DNA of 64,000 nucleotides from Sphingomonas quercus (lineage in GTDB: Bacteria; Pseudomonadota; Alphaproteobacteria; Sphingomonadales; Sphingomonadaceae): assembly GCF_018863195.1 (NCBI RefSeq), contig NZ_JAHKRT010000001.1, forward strand, positions 558,001 through 622,000, read 5' to 3'. Positions 1 to 7,852 of this stretch are shown one piece after another. Every line of letters begins with the position of its first letter. Positions within the stretch are counted from its first letter, which is position 1. The position numbers and the translations under genes are program-made. A model generated the notes under the pieces. That model saw only the letters and a program-made list of their open reading frames with translations. It was not told the DNA's origin and searched no databases.

Positions 1-1
1 G

Positions 2-457
2 CTGGTCTTCGCCGGACGCCTCGCCCAGCCCGAGCACCTCGCCCGGCAGCATTGCGCGGATCTGTTCCTCGACAGCTTCGCCTGCAACGCCCACACCACG
101 GCGAGCGATGCGCTATGGGGCGGCCTGCCGGTGCTGACCCTCGCCGGCCGCCAGTTCGCGGCGCGGGTCGGGGCGAGCCTGCTCGCCGCCATCGGCCTGC
201 CTGAGCTGGTCACCACCAGCGAGGCCGAATATGAGGCGCTCGCCGTGGCGCTGGCGACCGATCCGTCGCGTCTGGCGGCATTGCGGGCCCGCCTCGGCGA
301 GGCCCGCCCCACCGCTCCCTTGTTCGATTCCCGACGCTATGCCCGCGACCTCGAAGCCGGCTTCGCCATCGCCCACCAGCGCCACCGCGATGGCCAGCCG
401 CCGGCCGATATCCGCATCGGCGATGCCGCGAGACAATCGACGATTTTGGGATCATAG
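2..457 (+). CDS. O-GlcNAc transferase-like (SPINDLY type) C-terminus, 5' partial
   Basis: The gene is cut by the left edge of the window, and only about 151 C-terminal residues are visible. The reading frame begins at base 2 and contains the DLFLDSF, CNAHTTASDALWGGLPVLT and AARVGASLL signatures of the UDP-GlcNAc-binding half of glycosyltransferase family 41 proteins, which in bacteria usually follow N-terminal TPR repeats. The expected product would transfer a sugar, classically GlcNAc, to protein Ser/Thr. No TPR part can be checked here. The next gene begins 8 bases after the stop, so the two may be cotranscribed. The family call is strong; donor and target are unknown. Confidence 0.85.
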   Translation: MVFAGRLAQPEHLARQHCADLFLDSFACNAHTTASDALWGGLPVLTLAGRQFAARVGASLLAAIGLPELVTTSEAEYEALAVALATDPSRLAALRARLGEARPTAPLFDSRRYARDLEAGFAIAHQRHRDGQPPADIRIGDAARQSTILGS

Positions 458-465
458 CAGGGGCC

Positions 466-1047
466 ATGATCGCATCGGTCCGGCCCGGCGGGGCCTTCGC
501 CACGCTGCTGCGCGGCACCGCCTTTCTCGGCAGGCATCCGGCGGCGATCGGCACGGAAACGCCGGTCGCGGCACGGCGGCTGCGCGCCAAGGTGCTCGGC
601 AATTGCCTTCGTGAGCTGGATCGCTTCCTCAACCTGCTCATCGACGAGGTCGCCGCCGAGGCCTGCCCCGGTCGGATCGAGCCGATCGGCTTCGCCGGCC
701 AGCGCAACACCGCCAACAAGCTGCGCACCCTCTACGCCATACTCGGCGCCGCCAGTCCGGATCATCACCGGCTGCGCGCGCTCGGCCGCTCGCGCGATTG
801 CCTGTTCCACTGCGGCGGCGTCGCGCGGCGCGGGGATCGTCACGGCGGCACGCGCATGACCGCCGGCTGGCCGCCCAGCGCCGGCCTCAGCGACGCGCCG
901 CTGATGTCGGTGGCGCTCGGCGACACGCTGGTCGTCACCCCGGTCGATCTCCGCCGGGTCTGCGATTTCTACGAGGAGATCGCCGCCGGCCTCGTCGCCC
1001 TCAACCCGCGATCGGCCGAAGCGCCGGCCGCCATCGCGACGGCATAG
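466..1047 (+). CDS. Hypothetical protein following the OGT-like gene
   Basis: A 193-residue product with no motif I recognise. The ATG at 466 has a purine-rich stretch (caggggcc) just upstream and lies 8 bases after the OGT-like stop, which supports coupled expression. The protein is Arg/Ala-rich with no signal peptide or membrane segment. A central stretch with CLFHCGG and several Cys/His residues, and a more ordinary C-terminal half (APLMSVALGDTLVVTP, YEEIAAGLV), suggest a folded soluble protein. Its last 79 bases overlap the 3' end of the convergent DUF2809 gene. Position suggests an accessory to the glycosyltransferase, but this is only positional inference. Confidence 0.6.
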   Translation: MIASVRPGGAFATLLRGTAFLGRHPAAIGTETPVAARRLRAKVLGNCLRELDRFLNLLIDEVAAEACPGRIEPIGFAGQRNTANKLRTLYAILGAASPDHHRLRALGRSRDCLFHCGGVARRGDRHGGTRMTAGWPPSAGLSDAPLMSVALGDTLVVTPVDLRRVCDFYEEIAAGLVALNPRSAEAPAAIATA

Positions 1048-1376
1048 GCGACCAGGTCCCACAGCGAGAACACCCGGCCGAGCAGCAGCTTGCCGGCCAT
1101 GGTCAGCCGGAACCCGTCCAGCCCCGGCGCGTGATGGAGCTTGAACAGCTCGACCGCGAACGCCACCGCGCCGGCGACGATCGCGCTCCGCATCGGCGAC
1201 CAGCGCGGCCGCACGGTCGACACGATCCAATAGACCATCAGCGCCCACAGCATCGAGCCGCCATATTTGACGATGACGAAGGGCAGGCCGAGCGGCACCA
1301 GCCTGATCGCCAGCCCGGCCGCGATCGTCGCCGCGATCAACAGTGCCGAGACCGGAAGCGCCCTCGCGCCGATCAC
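969..1376 (-). CDS. DUF2809 family membrane protein
   Basis: A 135-residue integral membrane protein with several hydrophobic segments. The C-terminal half has the DUF2809 pattern: AVELFKLHHAPGL, then LLLGRVFSLWDLVAYAVA. I chose the GTG at 1374-1376 as start because it overlaps the TGA of the upstream gene (GTGA), a sign of translational coupling; the longer open frame to 1700 lies inside that upstream gene. The function of DUF2809 is unknown. The two-gene arrangement with a secreted protein suggests an envelope role. The 3' end overlaps the convergent hypothetical gene by 79 bases. Confidence 0.75.
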   Translation of the reverse strand: MIGARALPVSALLIAATIAAGLAIRLVPLGLPFVIVKYGGSMLWALMVYWIVSTVRPRWSPMRSAIVAGAVAFAVELFKLHHAPGLDGFRLTMAGKLLLGRVFSLWDLVAYAVAMAAGASADRGLRATRPAAISS

Positions 1377-3469
1377 GCCGCCAGCCAGTTGGCCACGTCC
1401 GGCGCGTCGAGCAGGCGGATGTAAAGCCGCCCGTCCGCCGGCTGCGGCACGTCGAGCGTCGTGCCCGGATAGCCGAGCGGCACGTCGAGCTTGGTCTCGA
1501 AGCCGGGCGTCGTCGACACGCTCTGGATCAGGTAAAGCCCGTCGCCGGTCAGCCGGCAGCCGCTCTGCGGCGGCGTCGCGCACTCGAACCGGCTCAGCGA
1601 CGGCAGGCGCACCAGCGTGCCGAGCGGCAGCCAGTCGCTGACCGTGTCCGGGCCGACGACCCGCGCGCGCAGGCCGCCAAAGGCCGATCCGCCCGCCCAA
1701 TTGCCCGGCTGGAGCAGCGCCACCGCGACATGATCGCCGAGGATGGTCAGCCCCTTGCCGGGGGCCAGTGTAACCGGCGCGCCGCCATGCTCGGCGGTCA
1801 CCTCGACGCGCTCCTTGCCGGTCCAGTTGGCCGTGCCCTCCAGTCGCAGCGAGAAGGTCAGCGTCGCCGAGGTCGGGATCTGGCTGTCATTGGCAAGGCT
1901 GATCGCCACGGGCGCGGCCGCCACCGCCTGCACGTGCCGGGCGATGATCGTCGCGCCCAGCCGCGCCGGCGTCCTGCCGCCGAGCGCGATCTGCTGCCGG
2001 CTGCCGTCGAGCCCGGCCAGCGTCAGCGTCAGTGGCCGCTCGGCGGGCAGCGGCACCTTCACCGCATCGGCCGCCGTCCGGCTCCATTTCAGCGCGGCGG
2101 GCGCGGCGCCGTCGGTCTGTGCCGTCACCGTGCCGAGACACGCCGCATCGCCACCGGTCAGCACCAGCTCCCCACCCGCCGGCTCGCCCGGTGCCGCCTG
2201 CCAGCGCCGGCCGGTCCCCGCCTGGAGGGTGACGGAGGGCCCCTCGAACGGCTCGAAGCCCCACTCGCCGTGCAGCTTCGCCTCCACCGAGCCGCTGAAC
2301 CGTGCCGGGATCGAGGCGGTGTCGATGACCAGCCCGCCCTGCTCGACATCGGGCGTCGCCGGCAGATCGACGGCGCTGCCATCGGGCAGCTGTGCATGCA
2401 GGGTCATCCCGTGCGCGAAGCGGGTCGCGTAGATCAGCGGCGCGCCGGCCATCGGCAGTACCGGGCGGCTCGCCCTCGCGCACAGCCCCGGCGTCGCTTC
2501 CGGGATCGCCAGCGGCGGCACGTGCGTCGGCGCGATGATCGGCAGGCCGGTGACCAGCACCGACTTGGGATTGTGGAACGAGGGCGCCGCGTTCAGCACC
2601 AGGTTCATCTTGTCGCCGTCGAGCGTGGCGAGCGCGGGGATATATTGATATTTGGCGGTGCCGAACGTGCTCAATATGCCAATCACGTCCCGGATCGCGG
2701 CGATATAGGGGCTATATTGGCCGAGCCCGCCCTGCGGCGTCGCGCTGAGCTGGAGGGCGAGGTCGGCGCCCGGCCCCGCCACCGCGTCGGTGATCGCATT
2801 GCTGTGCCCGTCGTTCAGCACCAGCGATTCCTGGTTCTGCAACAGACATGCCGCCTGCAACGACGGCATCTTCGTCAGGCAATCGCCGTCCACCTTGATC
2901 TGCAGGCTGCGCGCGAGCAGCGGCGTGATCCGGGCGAGCCGCTCCGGATCGTCGGGCGCGGTCTTGCGGATGGCGGCAAGATAGGCGTCCAGCCGGCTGC
3001 GATCGAGCGACGCCTGCGCCAGTTCCTGGGCCGCACGCACGAAGGCGCCCGGCCGCCCCTGCACGGCGTTGCGCAGCGTCGAAAAGTCGCCGCCCGTTTC
3101 CGGTGCGAGGAACAGGATGATCTGTTGCGCCCCCTCCGGCACGGTCAGGTCCAGCCCGTCCCGCCCGCGCTTGGTCCACGGCTCGGACTTGAAGAACCAT
3201 TTGTCGGGCGGCGGATTGGTCGATCCGCGCAGGAAGCCGGCGACCAGCAGATAATGCTGGGATTGATCGGCCGGCAGGTCGACACGCACCTTGATGCGGT
3301 CGCCCGTCGCCATTTGCGGCACCTGCGCGATCGGCAACGTCTTGCCGTCGCGCGTCACCGCGACACGCAGCGTCGGGCCGGTGAGGTCGAACGGGGCCGT
3401 CTCCGCCGCGGCGCATGCGGCACCGGACACTCCCGCCAGGACCAGGATCATTCGAACGAGACGCCGCAT
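1373..3469 (-). CDS. Secreted protein of unknown function, about 698 residues
   Basis: Not assigned to a family. The start at 3469 gives a typical signal peptide (MRRLVRMILVLAGVSGAACA, cleavage near AAE), preceded by AAGGGTG at suitable spacing; a start 39 bases further upstream would add a polar tail before the signal. The mature protein is rich in short beta-type segments and has scattered Cys residues, as expected for an extracytoplasmic multi-domain beta protein. Residues 60-130 (YLLVAGFLRGSTNPPPDKWFF, written in part) precede an alpha-rich region, and the C-terminal third looks like repeated beta sandwiches. It is translationally coupled to the DUF2809 gene. Function unknown. Confidence 0.7.
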   Translation of the reverse strand: MRRLVRMILVLAGVSGAACAAAETAPFDLTGPTLRVAVTRDGKTLPIAQVPQMATGDRIKVRVDLPADQSQHYLLVAGFLRGSTNPPPDKWFFKSEPWTKRGRDGLDLTVPEGAQQIILFLAPETGGDFSTLRNAVQGRPGAFVRAAQELAQASLDRSRLDAYLAAIRKTAPDDPERLARITPLLARSLQIKVDGDCLTKMPSLQAACLLQNQESLVLNDGHSNAITDAVAGPGADLALQLSATPQGGLGQYSPYIAAIRDVIGILSTFGTAKYQYIPALATLDGDKMNLVLNAAPSFHNPKSVLVTGLPIIAPTHVPPLAIPEATPGLCARASRPVLPMAGAPLIYATRFAHGMTLHAQLPDGSAVDLPATPDVEQGGLVIDTASIPARFSGSVEAKLHGEWGFEPFEGPSVTLQAGTGRRWQAAPGEPAGGELVLTGGDAACLGTVTAQTDGAAPAALKWSRTAADAVKVPLPAERPLTLTLAGLDGSRQQIALGGRTPARLGATIIARHVQAVAAAPVAISLANDSQIPTSATLTFSLRLEGTANWTGKERVEVTAEHGGAPVTLAPGKGLTILGDHVAVALLQPGNWAGGSAFGGLRARVVGPDTVSDWLPLGTLVRLPSLSRFECATPPQSGCRLTGDGLYLIQSVSTTPGFETKLDVPLGYPGTTLDVPQPADGRLYIRLLDAPDVANWLAA

Positions 3470-3560
3470 AATCACCCTTGAAGGAGCCGAACCCATCCCC
3501 CTTGTCACGGCCAGTCATGACCCAGGATGAACGGCGCCTGCACGGATTATATCCTCGGCC

Positions 3561-4685
3561 TCAGCGATCCGCCTTCCAGCCCAGCGCATCCATCATGATC
3601 CGGAACAGCCGGGTGTTCGGAAAGAAGCCCCGAACCTGCTCGGCGCCCGGTCCCGATGCGGCGGCGATCACCTCCTCGCCGGTGTGGCTGTCCTCCACCC
3701 CGATCACCGCGTTCGTCTCGCGCGTGGCGCCGGGCTGCCTTGCCGCGGCGGCATATTGATCGGCGAGCGGCGTGGCGCGCACGCCACCGTGCAGCCTCAG
3801 GCCAAAGCTGTGGTCGGCGACGAACAGGATCAGCGTGTCCTTGCCGGCGATGGCGCTCACCCGGCGGATCATGTCGTCCATCTCGACGACGTGGCGCAGC
3901 CCCTTGTCGGGATCATCGGTGTGCATGTCCCACTCGACCATGAGCATATAGCCCTTCCGGTTGCGGCTGAGGCTCGAAATGGCCGCCTCCACGGTCGGCA
4001 GCGCGGCGAAATCCTCGTCCCGCAGGATCGCGGCGCGCCTGGTCTCACGGGTCAGCGCCCCCGGATCGTCGCTGAAGCGATAACCGGCGCCGGTGAAGGC
4101 CCGCTCGGCGGTAAGGCCCTGCCGGGCGAAGGATTGGTCGGCATCCTTGCGCCCCTTGCCGACGAGGATATCGACGCCCTTGCCGTAGCGCGGGGCCAGC
4201 ATCTGCCGGAAGATCATGTCCTTGTCGGAGCGCGCCGGGACATGGGCGAAACAGGCCGCCGGCGTCGCATCCCAGATCGGCATGTTGGTGACGACGCCGG
4301 TGGAGAGGCCCCTCTCCCCGGCATATTCGAAGATCGTCTTGACCGGCGCCGGAGCGTTGCCGCCAGCCGTCGGCACCACCGAGAGCCACCCGTTATTGGT
4401 CTTGTTGCCGGTGACGATCGCCGTCATCCCCGCCGCCGAATCCGTCACCCAGCGATCGAGCGAGGAGGTATCGGACAGGCCGATATTGGGCATGGACTGG
4501 ATGAACAGCGATTGCGGGCGATTGTGCGCAAGGATGCCGCCGGCGTTCAGGGTCGGCAGGCCGCCGGCATCGCCGAGGAAGATGATGACGTTGCGCGCCT
4601 GCCGGGCATCGGCCTGCGCGGTTGCGCCGATCGCCAGCACCAGGGCGGCCACAGCGATGCGCAGCCGAAGAGACACAGATGTCAT
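3561..4685 (-). CDS. Exported alkaline phosphatase (PhoA superfamily)
   Basis: A 374-residue protein that hydrolyses phosphomonoesters in the periplasm. Start ATG 4685 gives a clean signal peptide ending near AQADA. Conserved sites are visible: the first metal aspartate in NVIIFLGDAGG (residue 39), the nucleophile pattern VTDSAAGMT (Ser83), the EWDMHTDD metal cluster, VADHSFG and the final His in DSHTGEE. It is shorter than the usual 430-550 residues but all metal-site motifs are present. It lies 82 bases downstream of the cytochrome c gene on the same strand, so it may be the last gene of the oxidation operon. I see no Pho box in front of it. Confidence 0.9.
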   Translation of the reverse strand: MTSVSLRLRIAVAALVLAIGATAQADARQARNVIIFLGDAGGLPTLNAGGILAHNRPQSLFIQSMPNIGLSDTSSLDRWVTDSAAGMTAIVTGNKTNNGWLSVVPTAGGNAPAPVKTIFEYAGERGLSTGVVTNMPIWDATPAACFAHVPARSDKDMIFRQMLAPRYGKGVDILVGKGRKDADQSFARQGLTAERAFTGAGYRFSDDPGALTRETRRAAILRDEDFAALPTVEAAISSLSRNRKGYMLMVEWDMHTDDPDKGLRHVVEMDDMIRRVSAIAGKDTLILFVADHSFGLRLHGGVRATPLADQYAAAARQPGATRETNAVIGVEDSHTGEEVIAAASGPGAEQVRGFFPNTRLFRIMMDALGWKADR

Positions 4686-4767
4686 TCGAAGCGCCTTTTC
4701 CGTTCGGGTTCGCGCGGGCCATAATCGCGATGCGCGACAAAGCTGTGGCACTCCGACGCGATGAAGA

Positions 4768-5190
4768 TCAGCCCGGCCGCTGGTCGTTCTTGCCGACCGC
4801 CCGCGCGCGCAGCCCCTTCACCTGATCGACGGTGATCTGCCCGGCGAAGCTGTTGCCGAAATGGCTGCGGATATAATTGGCGACGTCGGCCACCTGCTGG
4901 TCGGTGAGGTCGGAGAAGGGCGGCATCGCCTTCTGCCCGCGCAGCACGATCAGCACGGGATAGAGCGGCGTCTGGAGTTTGCGGTTGCCGGTCAGCGCCG
5001 GATAGGCGCCGGCGCCGGTGGCGCCCCTGGCATCCGGCATGTGGCATCCCTGGCAAAGCCGCTGGTAGGTCTCCTCGCCGCTGCGATAGGGGTAGCCGCG
5101 CTCATATTGAGCCGCCGCGGCGCCGGCCAGGGTCACCACGCCGAGCCCCGCGCAGAGCAGCAGGCCGATCTTGTGGGGCGTCATGGTCAT
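4768..5190 (-). CDS. Periplasmic c-type cytochrome (class I)
   Basis: A 140-residue small electron carrier. It has a signal peptide (cleavage near AAAAQ at residue 28), one haem-binding CQGCH (46-50) and a likely distal ligand Met89 in KAMPPF, followed by the C-terminal helix DQQVADVANYIRSHFG typical of monohaem class I cytochromes. It starts 6 bases after the flavin amine oxidase gene ends, so it is almost certainly cotranscribed with that gene, the NHL protein and the PQQ dehydrogenase. The likely job is to take electrons from the quinoprotein or the exported flavoenzyme to the respiratory chain. Confidence 0.93.
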   Translation of the reverse strand: MTMTPHKIGLLLCAGLGVVTLAGAAAAQYERGYPYRSGEETYQRLCQGCHMPDARGATGAGAYPALTGNRKLQTPLYPVLIVLRGQKAMPPFSDLTDQQVADVANYIRSHFGNSFAGQITVDQVKGLRARAVGKNDQRPG

Positions 5191-5196
5191 GATGGC

Positions 5197-6798
5197 TCAA
5201 CCTTGCATGATGCGCTGGTGAAGGCGGGTGATGGCGTTGATCGAGGACAGCACCGCCCCCTCCTGCCATGCCGGGATCATCGAGACATGCTCGCCGGCCA
5301 TCACGATCCGCCCGTCGATCTGGCAGAGATTGTCGTAATGCTGCGCGCGGCGTTCCTCCGTCCAGCCGCCGAAACAGCCGAGCGTCCATGGCACCCGATG
5401 CCAGGCGACGCTGGCGCCGGTATCGAACTCGGTGCGATATTGCGGGTGGATGTTGGCGCCGAGCTCGACCGCTAGCTTGACGCGATCCTCCGGCGCCAGC
5501 GCGGTGAACTCCTCGCCGGGCCGCCCGAATGTGTAGGCGCCGAGCAGCACCCCCTTGCCGGAGCTGAAATAATCGGTCGCCGGATAGGCGATCATCGCGT
5601 TCGCCTGATCCGTATAGGTGATGCCGCCATAGATATCCTCGTCCTGCTCCCAGAAGCGGCGCTTCATCTGGAGGCCGACCTTGCACGATGCGGCGTAAGG
5701 AATGGCGTTGATCGCCGCCTGCATCGGTGCCGAGACGCTGATCGGGATCTGGCTCAGGATCGAGGCCGGAATGGTGCACACGCACCAGTCCGCCTGCGCG
5801 GTCTGCGGCGCGCCGCCCTTCTTTGCGTCGACGAAGCTGACGGTGACGCCGCTTTCGTTCTGGTCGATGCGGGTGACCTTGGCGTCGTAGCGGATCACCT
5901 CCTTGAGCAGTTCGCCGAACTTGCGCCCGATCATGCCCATGCCACCGACCGGCTGGAACAGGGTCTGCTGCTCCTCATGCTCGTTGGACTGGGCGAGCGC
6001 GCGCCACAGCTGGGACTTGAGGATGTCGGACAGGCCGACCGGATCGCTCGGGGTCGGCCGGGCGTCGAGCCCCCCGCCGGGCGGATGGTCGAAGCCGCGC
6101 CGGCTGCTCGCTTCGAGGCTTTTGCCGTACCGGAAATTCTCGTCGAGCGCGCCGAAGCCGCGCAGCGATTCCAGCAATATCTCCTGATCTTCCTTGGTCA
6201 CCGATTGATCGAGGCGGCTCTGCTGCACGGTCTTGGCGAGCAGTTCGGCGACATGGCCCTCATAATCGGCCTTGATCGAACGATAGCGCTGCGGCTTCCC
6301 GCCGAAGGCACGGGTGGAATGGAGATAGGCGGCATAGTTGATCTGGATGAACGGCTGCAGCGTCGCGCCGACCAGCGCGGCATAATGGAGGATGCCGCGA
6401 TGATGATGCGGAATGCGCCACGGCCCGGGATTGAGGTACAGCCCCTTGTCGAAGCCGACATGCTGGGTGAAGCCGCCCAGCTCGGTATAGACGTCGCCGC
6501 CATAGAGCGACCAGTTCCGCCCGCCGGAGCGATTGTTATATTCGAGGATCTGTACCTTGTAGCCGGCCTTGCGCAGCTCATAGGCGGCGACCATCCCGGC
6601 CAGCCCCGCGCCGAGGATCAGCACCGACGCGCCCCTCGGCGCGCCCTGCAGGCCGAAGCGCGGATCGAACGTCGATTCCGCGGCGAAGGCGAGCGAGCTC
6701 ATCGCCTGATACATGGCGGCCGTTCCCGCCACCCTGCCGATCAGCGTGAACAGCTCCCGCCGGTTCATCGGCGACGAAGGCTCCGCATCCTGTTCCAT
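5197..6798 (-). CDS. Exported FAD-dependent amine oxidase (flavin monoamine oxidase family)
   Basis: A 533-residue protein. Residues 11-40 look like a Tat signal (RR at 13-14, then FTLIGRVAGTAAM), so it is probably exported folded with its FAD. The Rossmann site VLILGAGLAG (59-68) with the acidic end of strand 2 (ILEYNNRSGGR), the central TLFQPVGGMGMIGRKF and the C-terminal RIVMAGEHVS FAD motif fit the monoamine/L-amino-acid oxidase superfamily. An internal ATG at residue 11 is an alternative start. Neighbours 6 and 17 bases away are cytochrome c and the NHL protein. The substrate is unknown. If cytochrome c is the acceptor, the enzyme acts as a dehydrogenase rather than an oxidase, which is inference. 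Confidence 0.88.
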   Translation of the reverse strand: MEQDAEPSSPMNRRELFTLIGRVAGTAAMYQAMSSLAFAAESTFDPRFGLQGAPRGASVLILGAGLAGMVAAYELRKAGYKVQILEYNNRSGGRNWSLYGGDVYTELGGFTQHVGFDKGLYLNPGPWRIPHHHRGILHYAALVGATLQPFIQINYAAYLHSTRAFGGKPQRYRSIKADYEGHVAELLAKTVQQSRLDQSVTKEDQEILLESLRGFGALDENFRYGKSLEASSRRGFDHPPGGGLDARPTPSDPVGLSDILKSQLWRALAQSNEHEEQQTLFQPVGGMGMIGRKFGELLKEVIRYDAKVTRIDQNESGVTVSFVDAKKGGAPQTAQADWCVCTIPASILSQIPISVSAPMQAAINAIPYAASCKVGLQMKRRFWEQDEDIYGGITYTDQANAMIAYPATDYFSSGKGVLLGAYTFGRPGEEFTALAPEDRVKLAVELGANIHPQYRTEFDTGASVAWHRVPWTLGCFGGWTEERRAQHYDNLCQIDGRIVMAGEHVSMIPAWQEGAVLSSINAITRLHQRIMQG

Positions 6799-6815
6799 TC
6801 CACCCCTGACCTTCC

Positions 6816-7832
6816 CTATCGGGCGTGACGCACCACCCGCTTTTGCCGCACCTCGGCACCGTAGACGACGCCCTCGCGATCCGCCCAGACCCCTTCTGGC
6901 CCGCTGGTGTCGCGGGCATCGGGATCAGGCTCGTCGTCGGGGATGAACGCCGTCACCGCGCCGCTGCGCGCGCTGCCGACGCGGATGCCGCGCTTCCAGC
7001 CGGGATGATGGCCATAGCCTTGAGGCGTGCGGGATTCGGAATCGGCGACATAGATCATGTCGCGCGCGTCGATATAGACGCCGCTCGGCCGGCTGAACTG
7101 CTTCCAGCTGTCGAGCAGCTTGCCGTCCTGGTCGTAGATCTGGATGCGATCATTGTCGCGATCGCCGACGAACAGCCGGCCCTTGCTGTCCAGGGCCAGC
7201 GCGTGCGGCATGTTGAGCTGGCCGGGGCCGCGCCCGAGCGCGCCCCATTGCTTGATCAGCTTGCCCGCGGCGTCGAACTTCATCACCCGCGCGGTGGTGT
7301 CGGGATCATGGCCGTCGGTGACGAAGACGGTGCCGGCCGGCGTCACCAGCACCGCGGTCGGCTCCAGAAAGGTGTCGGGGCCGACGGCGCTGACCCCGGT
7401 CTTGCCGAGCACCAGCAGCACCTCGCCGGCCGGGCTCATCTTGGTGACGGTGCCGCCCTTGCCGTGGCGCACATAGGTGTCGGTCAGCCACAGATTGTCC
7501 CGGGCATCGATGAACAGGCCGTGCGGAAAGGCGAAGCGGCCGCCGCCGAACGCCTTGATGAAATTGCCCCGCGCGTCGAACTCCATGATCGGATCGAGCC
7601 CGCTCTGGGAACAATCATTGGCGCCACAGCGGTCGGCGATCCAGATATGGCCCTTGCTGTCCACCGCCACCGCGCTGGACGACCCCATCGTCCGCCCCGG
7701 CGGCAGCTTGAAGAAACCCGCATCGGCCTTGTACGGATTGGCATAGCCGTTCGGATCGGTGGCCGGCGCCGACGCCGTGTCGAGCGCCGCGAAGGCCGCC
7801 AGCGCCAGCCCGATGACTGCGATACGCGCCAT
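6816..7832 (-). CDS. Secreted NHL-repeat beta-propeller protein
   Basis: A 338-residue protein with a signal peptide (MARIAVIGLALAAFAAL, cleavage near TASA). At least five NHL-type blades are visible: AVAVDSKGHIWIADR, FPHGLFIDARDNLWLTDT, EPTAVLVTPAGTVFVTDGHD, MPHALALDSKGRLFVGDRDN and PSGVYIDARDMIYVADSE. The combination resembles the amidating-lyase (PAL) half of peptidylglycine amidating enzymes and other six-bladed secreted hydrolases/lyases. No monooxygenase (PHM) partner is present. It sits in the operon between the PQQ dehydrogenase (20 bases) and the amine oxidase (17 bases), so a lyase, lactonase or scaffold role on an oxidised intermediate is plausible but unproven. Confidence 0.88.
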   Translation of the reverse strand: MARIAVIGLALAAFAALDTASAPATDPNGYANPYKADAGFFKLPPGRTMGSSSAVAVDSKGHIWIADRCGANDCSQSGLDPIMEFDARGNFIKAFGGGRFAFPHGLFIDARDNLWLTDTYVRHGKGGTVTKMSPAGEVLLVLGKTGVSAVGPDTFLEPTAVLVTPAGTVFVTDGHDPDTTARVMKFDAAGKLIKQWGALGRGPGQLNMPHALALDSKGRLFVGDRDNDRIQIYDQDGKLLDSWKQFSRPSGVYIDARDMIYVADSESRTPQGYGHHPGWKRGIRVGSARSGAVTAFIPDDEPDPDARDTSGPEGVWADREGVVYGAEVRQKRVVRHAR

Positions 7833-7852
7833 GGTGAGCTCCCGTTCGGCCG

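Noticed and set aside
4686-4767. Looked for a Pho box before the alkaline phosphatase
   Set aside because: No direct repeat resembling CTGTCAT-N4-CTGTCAT was found; the gene is better explained as part of the operon.
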